Of a stretch of 6,236 nucleotides of DNA, positions 1-4,373 are shown one piece after another; the first letter of the stretch is position 1, and every line of letters begins with the position of its first letter. The notes below the pieces were generated by a model. That model saw only the letters and a program-made list of their open reading frames with translations. It was not told the origin of the DNA and searched no databases. The stretch spans positions 1-6,236 of the forward strand of contig DAIEHU010000167.1 in NCBI GenBank assembly GCA_027353395.1, given 5' to 3'. Origin of the DNA: Desulfobacteraceae bacterium. Lineage in GTDB: Bacteria > Desulfobacterota > Desulfobacteria > Desulfobacterales > Desulfosalsimonadaceae. The position numbers were made by a program, and so were the translations under genes.

Positions 1-52
1 AACTGCCGCCGAATATCCTTTTTTTCTGAACAACCTTGTTTAATAGACTGAT

Positions 53-58
53 TATACT
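53..58 (+). promoter_or_regulatory. Candidate -10 element for the GAK operon
   Basis: TATACT matches five of six bases of the sigma-70 -10 consensus and lies in the AT-rich leader 42 bases before the first start codon. No good -35 stands at 16-18 bases: TGAACA (27-32, four of six) is 20 bases away and TTGTTT (36-41) only 11. A run of seven T at 19-25 could be the tail of an upstream gene's terminator whose stem lies outside the window. No gene was found in 1-99. The promoter is a weak inference. Confidence 0.3.
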
Positions 59-87
59 TAAATTATTTCCATTTCTACATATAGAGC

Positions 88-93
88 AAAGGA
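88..93 (+). promoter_or_regulatory. Shine-Dalgarno site of the ATP-grasp gene
   Basis: AAAGGA lies six bases before the ATG at 100, a normal spacing. It supports ATG 100 as the start of the ATP-grasp gene. Confidence 0.65.
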
Positions 94-99
94 AAACCC

Positions 100-981
100 A
101 TGCGAAAAATTGCGGTGATCGGCACCAAAGACGGCTGGTCCTCTGAAAAGCTGGCGGATGCCGCCGCCGAGATCACGGGCCGGCGTCTTCTGGTTGAAAT
201 GGATCAGGTCCGGCTGGACCTTGCGACCGGCTCTCTCTGGTTTCTGGACACGGATCTTTCAACATTCGACGCCTTGATTGTTAAAAAGATCGGGGCACGG
301 TATTCCCCGGACCTTCTGGACCGGCTTGAACTCTTGCGTTTTCTGGAAATACGCGGCGTGAAAATCTATTCATCTCCGTTTCGAATCATCCGGGTGCTGA
401 ACCGTCTGAGCTGCACCGTTACCCTGAAAGCCGCAGGAATCCCCATGCCGCCCACCACCATCACCGAGAATCTGGACCAGGCCCTGATCGCTGTTGATAG
501 CTACGGGGAGGCGATTTTAAAACCCCTGTTCACCTCCAAGGCAAGAGGAATGGTGGTCGTCAGCAAGGGGCCGGGAGCGGGACAGGCGCTGCTGAACTTC
601 AAAAAAGAAAATTCCATCCTTTATATACAAAAAAAAATCCATATCGAAAACCAGGATCTGGGAATCGTCTTTCTGGGGGGCGAATACCTCACCACATACG
701 CTCGCTGCAAGGAAAAGGATTCCTGGAACACCACCATCCATTCCGGGGGCAAATATGCGTCGTTTGATCCGTCCCTTGAAATCATCGCACTGGCGAAAAA
801 AGCCCAGGATCTTTTCGGACTTGATTTCACCTGCGTCGATATCGCGATTACCCAGGAAGGTCCGTTTGTGTTTGAAGTCTCGGCTTTCGGCGGTTTCCGT
901 GGGATTCTGGAATCCCGGGGAATCGATCCGGCAAAACTACTGGTTGAATATATTTTAAAAAGGACAGGTCATGCAAATTGA
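100..981 (+). CDS. GAK system ATP-grasp enzyme (RimK-like ligase)
   Basis: A 293-residue cytosolic protein with the ATP-grasp layout of RimK-type ligases, which use ATP to form an acyl-phosphate and join it to an amine. Visible parts in order: N-terminal alpha/beta region starting RKIAVIG; the N-R-L-S...AAGIPMPPT segment (101-119), which corresponds to RimK D-K-x...AG-x-P-x-P-P-T; the ATP-binding strand ILKPLF with K141 and flexible loop S-K-A-R-G (146-150); a second strand YIQKKI (175-180); the R-G-G-like HSGGK (214-218); and the C-terminal metal site CVDIA...FEVSAFGGF (245-266). The acidic ligand E259 is kept, but the following RimK-type Asn is Ser (S261). Length fits the family. The start is supported by AAAGGA six bases upstream. 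It is first in the operon and overlaps the kinase gene by 11 bases. The GAK assignment rests on this context plus the FEVSAFGGF signature as I remember it. The substrate is unknown. Confidence 0.85.
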   Translation: MRKIAVIGTKDGWSSEKLADAAAEITGRRLLVEMDQVRLDLATGSLWFLDTDLSTFDALIVKKIGARYSPDLLDRLELLRFLEIRGVKIYSSPFRIIRVLNRLSCTVTLKAAGIPMPPTTITENLDQALIAVDSYGEAILKPLFTSKARGMVVVSKGPGAGQALLNFKKENSILYIQKKIHIENQDLGIVFLGGEYLTTYARCKEKDSWNTTIHSGGKYASFDPSLEIIALAKKAQDLFGLDFTCVDIAITQEGPFVFEVSAFGGFRGILESRGIDPAKLLVEYILKRTGHAN

Positions 982-2080
982 ACCCATCGACAGAAGTACA
1001 AGAAATCTCCTGACCTCTTCCGTGCGCCAGAAATTCAAGACAGGCCTGGAATTGTTTTTGCGTTTTGATGACTGCGTGTTTCTGATTGAAACCAATGAGA
1101 AACTGCTGGATGAAAAGCTCAGACACTATTTCAAAGCGTTTGTCATTGATCCACGGAATCCCGATATCGTGGTGACTGCCCATGAAGCGCCGGCGTTGTC
1201 CCTTTGTCTTGATCTGACGGAAAAACAGCCCGATCCCGGCAAGCACAAAATCAAAGAGGAATTCTCCGAGATCGAGGGTGGCCGGGTGGTCCGCAAACGT
1301 CTGACGGGCATGGTGTTTATTTTCGGCAACGGGGACAACCTGGCCGTGGGGCCGTGCCTTGAAAACGACAACCAGGTCATTAACTTCATCAATAACCGGT
1401 ATATCGAATGGCGGCTGAACCAGGGGGGCGTGCTGGGTCATGCCGCCGGCGTCTCATTGAATGGACGAGGGATTGCGCTGGCGGGATTTTCAGGAATGGG
1501 AAAATCCACCCTTGCGCTCAGAATTCTGGGTCTCGGCGCCGATTTTGTGAGCAATGACCGGTTGATTGTGCAGGCGGCAGGGGAAAAAATCAATATGTAC
1601 GGCGTGGCGAAACATCCCCGGATCAATCCCGGCACCATTCTCAACAATAAGGACGTTGAAGCGATCATTCCGGAAAATCAGAGGCGAATCTATGAAAAAC
1701 TGACACCCAATGAGCTCTGGATGCTGGAACATAAATACGACGCCCCCATCCATGAATATTATGGGAAAGAAAGATTCATACTGCATTCAGCCATGAACGC
1801 ACTGGTAATTTTAAACTGGAAGCAGGGCGGAGAGCAAGCCGAATTCAATCAAATTAATATCACGGAGCGCATAGATCTGCTTCCCGTTTTTATGAAAGGA
1901 ACTGGCCTGTTTTACCATGCGAAAAATGGCCGAAAAATCTCATCGCCGTCATTTGAAGATTATATGGATATCCTTTCCCGCTGCGATGTTTTTGAAATCA
2001 CCGGCGGCGCCGACTTCGATCAGGCAGCCCATTTTTGCAGGGAATATTTGAGTAAAGCAGGCAAAGAGAACAAGGAATGA
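971..2080 (+). CDS. HprK-related kinase B (GAK system P-loop kinase)
   Basis: A 369-residue protein whose C-terminal half resembles the HPr kinase catalytic core. A conserved-type His sits in L-G-H-A-A-G-V (H157), followed by a Walker A loop G-F-S-G-M-G-K-S-T (172-180) and the segment FVSNDRLIV (192-200). That segment aligns with the D-D-R of HprK and has Asn at the first Asp and D196 at the second. The N-terminal 150 residues do not resemble the canonical HprK N-domain. The HprK/P family signature and the MLELPVKPGRN-like loop are not visible, so HPr is unlikely to be the target; that is inference. Later family-like segments include KHPRINPGTIL (214-224) and VILNWK (279-284). The ATG lies six bases after AGGA (961-964), inside the end of the ATP-grasp gene, which indicates translational coupling. 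The real substrate, protein or small molecule, is not known. Confidence 0.85.
   Translation: MQIEPIDRSTRNLLTSSVRQKFKTGLELFLRFDDCVFLIETNEKLLDEKLRHYFKAFVIDPRNPDIVVTAHEAPALSLCLDLTEKQPDPGKHKIKEEFSEIEGGRVVRKRLTGMVFIFGNGDNLAVGPCLENDNQVINFINNRYIEWRLNQGGVLGHAAGVSLNGRGIALAGFSGMGKSTLALRILGLGADFVSNDRLIVQAAGEKINMYGVAKHPRINPGTILNNKDVEAIIPENQRRIYEKLTPNELWMLEHKYDAPIHEYYGKERFILHSAMNALVILNWKQGGEQAEFNQINITERIDLLPVFMKGTGLFYHAKNGRKISSPSFEDYMDILSRCDVFEITGGADFDQAAHFCREYLSKAGKENKE
2072..2077 (+). promoter_or_regulatory. Distant Shine-Dalgarno site for the CofD-like gene
   Basis: AAGGAA lies 15 bases before ATG 2093, which is unusually far. No closer purine-rich site exists. The next in-frame ATG (2126, M12) has no usable site either. 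An ATG at 2077 sits close to this motif but is in another frame and stops within ten codons. Translation probably depends on ribosomes finishing the kinase gene at 2080. Confidence 0.4.
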
Positions 2081-2092
2081 TCACGAATCAGC

Positions 2093-3310
2093 ATGAAAAA
2101 TCCTGATAAAAACAAAATCGTTGAGATGAAAATCGCCAAATCGGTCAGGCTACCTGATCCGGTCAAACTCGCAAGGTTTGCGAACGCCCCGGATTTTGGA
2201 CCCAGAATCCTTTTTTTCAGCGGCGGTTCAGCGCTTCGGGAAACCAGCAAACTGCTGATTCAGTATACTCATAATTCCATACACATTATCACCCCGTTTG
2301 ATTCCGGCGGCAGTTCGGCAAAAATCCGAAAAGCATTCCACATGCCTGCGGTGGGCGATATCCGGAACCGTTTAATGGCCCTGGCAGACCAGACTTTCAA
2401 AGGAAATCCGGAAATTTACACCTTGTTTTCATACCGTCTTCCCCAGAAAGAAAAACAGCCCCTCCTTCTGGATGAGTTAAACGATCTGGCTTCCGGAAAA
2501 CATCCCCTGGTTGCTGGAATACCGAACCCCATGCGCAAAATTATCCGGAATTACCTGTATAAATTTATTGAACTCATGCCAAAATCCTTTGATCTCCAGG
2601 GGGCAAGCATCGGTAACCTGATTTTAACCGCCGGTTATTTAACCAGCAGGCGTTCGCTTGACTCGGTGATTTATCTTTTTTCCAAACTGGTGGAGGTCCG
2701 GGGCATCGTGCGGCCGTGTGTGAATAAAAACCATCACCTGGTCGCCGTTCTTAAAAATGGAAAAATATTGGCAGGACAGCATCGCATCACTGGCAAAGAA
2801 ATGGAAAAAATTTCCCATCCGATTGTCGGCGTTTATCTATCGGGAAGTGAATTCGACCCCCAGCCATCTGAAGTATATATACGGGAAAAAATGACCGGCC
2901 TGATCAGCCAGGCGGAACTGATCTGCTACCCCATGGGCAGTTTTTATTCCAGCATCATCGCGAGTCTGCTGCCCATAGGTGTCGGAACGGCCATCAGCCG
3001 AGTGACCTGTCCGAAGATTTACATTCCCAACACAACGCCTGATCCGGAATCGCTGGGGTGCGATCTCGCGGATCAGGTTGAAATACTGCTCCATCACCTC
3101 AGAAAAGACAACTCGGCTGACATTAAAAATGAAGACGTACTTAATTTTGTTGTGGTCGACAGGGAATATGACGCTTATCCGGGGACGATCGACGAAAAAA
3201 GAATCAACCAAATGGGCGTTCGGTTGATTGATTATCCCCTGGTCACGTCACAAAGTTCCCCCCTTGTCGACGCACGGCAGCTTTTGGCGCTGTTGCTGTC
3301 ATTCAACTGA
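2093..3310 (+). CDS. GAK system CofD-like (CofD/YvcK superfamily) protein
   Basis: A 405-residue protein with the CofD/YvcK fold signatures: an N-terminal glycine strand FFSGGSALRE (41-50); TPFDSGGSSAKIR (67-79), matching the D-D-G-G-S-S-G loop of YvcK but with Ser at the second Asp; VGDIRNRLMALAD (87-99), matching P-G-D-x-R-N-C-L-x-A-L; ASIGNLILTAGYL (171-183), matching the S-x-G-N-L motif; and PMGSFYSSIIASLLPIGVGTAI (280-301), matching the P-G-S-L-Y-T-S-I segment. CofD proper transfers a 2-phospholactate-type group in F420 synthesis, while YvcK binds UDP-sugars in cell-wall control; the segments seen are closer to YvcK. No F420 gene is present, so a cofactor role is not supported here. It is probably cytosolic, with no signal peptide. 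It follows the kinase gene after 12 bases and lies in the same frame. M1 is chosen because no upstream in-frame start exists; M12 is an alternative. Confidence 0.85.
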   Translation: MKNPDKNKIVEMKIAKSVRLPDPVKLARFANAPDFGPRILFFSGGSALRETSKLLIQYTHNSIHIITPFDSGGSSAKIRKAFHMPAVGDIRNRLMALADQTFKGNPEIYTLFSYRLPQKEKQPLLLDELNDLASGKHPLVAGIPNPMRKIIRNYLYKFIELMPKSFDLQGASIGNLILTAGYLTSRRSLDSVIYLFSKLVEVRGIVRPCVNKNHHLVAVLKNGKILAGQHRITGKEMEKISHPIVGVYLSGSEFDPQPSEVYIREKMTGLISQAELICYPMGSFYSSIIASLLPIGVGTAISRVTCPKIYIPNTTPDPESLGCDLADQVEILLHHLRKDNSADIKNEDVLNFVVVDREYDAYPGTIDEKRINQMGVRLIDYPLVTSQSSPLVDARQLLALLLSFN

Positions 3311-3322
3311 CGGCAACCGGCA

Positions 3323-3328
3323 TATAAT
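3323..3328 (+). promoter_or_regulatory. Possible internal promoter -10 (TATAAT) before the amphi-Trp gene
   Basis: A perfect TATAAT lies in the 50-base gap between the CofD-like and amphi-Trp genes, 32 bases before ATG 3361. No recognisable TTGACA-like -35 stands 16-18 bases upstream and there is no TGn extension, so it may be chance. If active, it would allow the amphi-Trp and arsC genes to be expressed without the three enzymes. Confidence 0.25.
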
Positions 3329-3346
3329 GTAACGCAATCCATAAAC

Positions 3347-3351
3347 AGGAG
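3347..3351 (+). promoter_or_regulatory. Shine-Dalgarno site of the amphi-Trp gene
   Basis: AGGAG stands nine bases before ATG 3361. This favours M1 over the in-frame M12 (ATG 3394), which has no comparable site. Confidence 0.6.
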
Positions 3352-3360
3352 AAACAGAAC

Positions 3361-3711
3361 ATGAAAGACAGCAAATTGGGGCATCAAGAGCGCATGAAAA
3401 GAGAAGACCTGATCACTTACCTGGAAAACCTGACGAACAGCATTCGGGACGGCCGGATCGTTATTGAAAAAAGCGGCCGTTTTTTGTCGCTGGTGCTGCC
3501 CAGTATGGTTCAGATGGAACTGGAGGCCAAGACCAAAAAAGATAAGGGAGAACTGTCTATTGAAATCTCCTGGAAAAATGAAATTGAGGTGCCTTCTATC
3601 TCTGTCTTGCGCATTTCATCCGTAGAACCGGAAATTGCGGCAGTGGAAGATCTCTCTGAAGACGCTGCCGAAGTTCAGGACGAAGATGATGATTTAGATA
3701 AAGATGAATAA
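3361..3711 (+). CDS. Amphi-Trp domain-containing protein
   Basis: A 116-residue acidic protein without cysteine, signal peptide or membrane segment. Residues 12-31 (MKREDLITYLENLTNSIRDG) look like a short amphipathic helix. Residues 32-56 form strands with alternating hydrophobic and polar side chains (R-I-V-I-E, F-L-S-L-V-L, V-Q-M-E-L-E-A). A basic turn KTKKDKG (57-63) leads to ELSIEISW (64-71), ending in the single tryptophan W71. Helix, alternating strands and a Trp at the end of the last strand match the small amphi-Trp domain that I recall from GAK neighbourhoods and haloarchaea. Residues 91-116 are rich in Asp and Glu and probably disordered. It lacks the Cys-His pair of the other small GAK-linked family, XXXCH. 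It has no catalytic motif, so a scaffold, carrier or target role is possible (inference). It lies 50 bases after the CofD-like gene, with its own strong ribosome site. Confidence 0.75.
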   Translation: MKDSKLGHQERMKREDLITYLENLTNSIRDGRIVIEKSGRFLSLVLPSMVQMELEAKTKKDKGELSIEISWKNEIEVPSISVLRISSVEPEIAAVEDLSEDAAEVQDEDDDLDKDE

Positions 3712-3740
3712 AACCAGGAAGAGATGCCTGATTTCAAAAC

Positions 3741-3746
3741 AGGAGG
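3741..3746 (+). promoter_or_regulatory. Strong Shine-Dalgarno site of the arsC-like gene
   Basis: A perfect AGGAGG lies six bases before ATG 3753, the strongest ribosome site in the window. It fixes the start of the ArsC-like protein and suggests efficient, independent translation initiation. Confidence 0.75.
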
Positions 3747-3752
3747 CGACCC

Positions 3753-4214
3753 ATGGATAGAAAAATTTTGTTTCTCTGCACGGGGAACTCGGCGCGAAGC
3801 CAGATGGGGGAAGCCCTGCTGCGAAAGCACGCCGGGGACATCTTTCAGGTGTTCAGCGCTGGTGCGGTGCCAAAGGAGGAAATATTCCCGCCGGTAGTCG
3901 CGGTCATGCGGGAAATAGGGATTGATCTGTCAGGGGTCAAACCCAAAGGGGTGGAAGACTATCTCGGCAAAGTCCATTTCGAAAAAGTCATTATCGTGTG
4001 CGCCGAAGCAGACAGGCAATGCCCGAATATTTTCGCATCCTCCCAGCGGTTGTCCTGGCCCTTTGAAGATCCGGCAAAGGCTTCCGGCACGGAGGCTGAC
4101 ATACTGGCTTTCTGCCGGGACATCCGGGACCAGATTGAAAACAAGATTCAAAGCTGGCTTATGGAAGAAAGAATCAAACCCCAATGCGGAGGGGAAACCG
4201 GCGTCGGTCCATAG
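3753..4214 (+). CDS. arsC: ArsC-type arsenate reductase / low-molecular-weight phosphatase-like protein
   Basis: A 153-residue cytosolic protein of the low-molecular-weight tyrosine phosphatase fold. The N-terminal phosphate loop is C9-T-G-N-S-A-R15-S, the C-x5-R signature, followed by Q-M as in thioredoxin-linked ArsC. C83 and C90 in V-C-A-E-A-D-R-Q-C-P correspond to Cys82 and Cys89 of plasmid pI258 ArsC, so the full redox triad (C9, C83, C90) is present. WPFEDPAKASG (102-112) holds the general-acid D106-P. These residues support reduction of arsenate to arsenite with thioredoxin. The final 16 residues, with C145, are a tail beyond the usual core. It follows the amphi-Trp gene after 41 bases in the same direction and is probably co-transcribed. 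No arsR, arsB or acr3 gene is visible, so the context does not itself indicate arsenic resistance. Phosphatase activity opposing the operon's kinase is a possible alternative. Confidence 0.8.
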   Translation: MDRKILFLCTGNSARSQMGEALLRKHAGDIFQVFSAGAVPKEEIFPPVVAVMREIGIDLSGVKPKGVEDYLGKVHFEKVIIVCAEADRQCPNIFASSQRLSWPFEDPAKASGTEADILAFCRDIRDQIENKIQSWLMEERIKPQCGGETGVGP

Positions 4215-4251
4215 AGCTATTCCGACTCACCGGCTTTCTATCCGCTTTTTC

Positions 4252-4319
4252 AACCGGCGGAAACGGCCCTCATGTCTCCCTCCTGTCACATGATGCGCCT
4301 TTTCGCCGGTTTTCATTTT
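4252..4319 (+). terminator. Candidate terminator at the end of the + strand operon
   Basis: AACCGGCGGAAA (4252-4263) pairs with TTTTCGCCGGTT (4300-4311), giving 11 perfect pairs and one G-U, and is followed by TTCATTTT. Inside the 36-base loop, TCATGT (4270-4275) can pair with ACATGA (4288-4293), making a branched or stacked hairpin. It begins 38 bases after the arsC-like stop codon. On the other strand the stem is followed by GAAAAAGCGG, with no U run, so it would serve only the + strand. The long loop makes it an imperfect intrinsic terminator. The rest of the 159-base gap between the convergent genes holds nothing recognisable. Confidence 0.45.
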
Positions 4320-4373
4320 GACATCCGGAATCATTCACCCACATAATTAAAATGTTTTGTCCATGCTGAACTG

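Noticed and set aside
848..1441. A 197-codon open frame on the - strand opposite the ATP-grasp/kinase junction
   Set aside because: It is antisense to two well-supported genes, spans their boundary, and its translation shows no recognisable motif.
2077..2106. The ATG at 2077 overlapping the kinase stop (ATGA), as start of the CofD-like gene
   Set aside because: It is out of frame with the CofD-like protein and reaches a stop within ten codons.
2211..2217. Run of seven T as a possible intrinsic terminator in the CofD-like gene
   Set aside because: It encodes the conserved I-L-F-F-S-G-G strand and no GC-rich stem precedes it closely.
2093..3310. True CofD (F420 cofactor synthesis) as the function of the CofD-like gene
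   Set aside because: No cofC, cofE or other F420 gene is nearby, the glycine-rich motifs look closer to YvcK, and the setting is a GAK set.
3724..3821. An ATG at 3724 preceded by AGGA, as a small gene before arsC
   Set aside because: Its frame is not that of arsC, overlaps the arsC start, and gives an arginine- and cysteine-rich product with no likeness to a known protein.
3922..4293. A 123-codon open frame on the + strand overlapping the arsC-like gene
   Set aside because: It is a shifted-frame shadow of the ArsC-like gene, whose motifs and AGGAGG site clearly mark the real frame.
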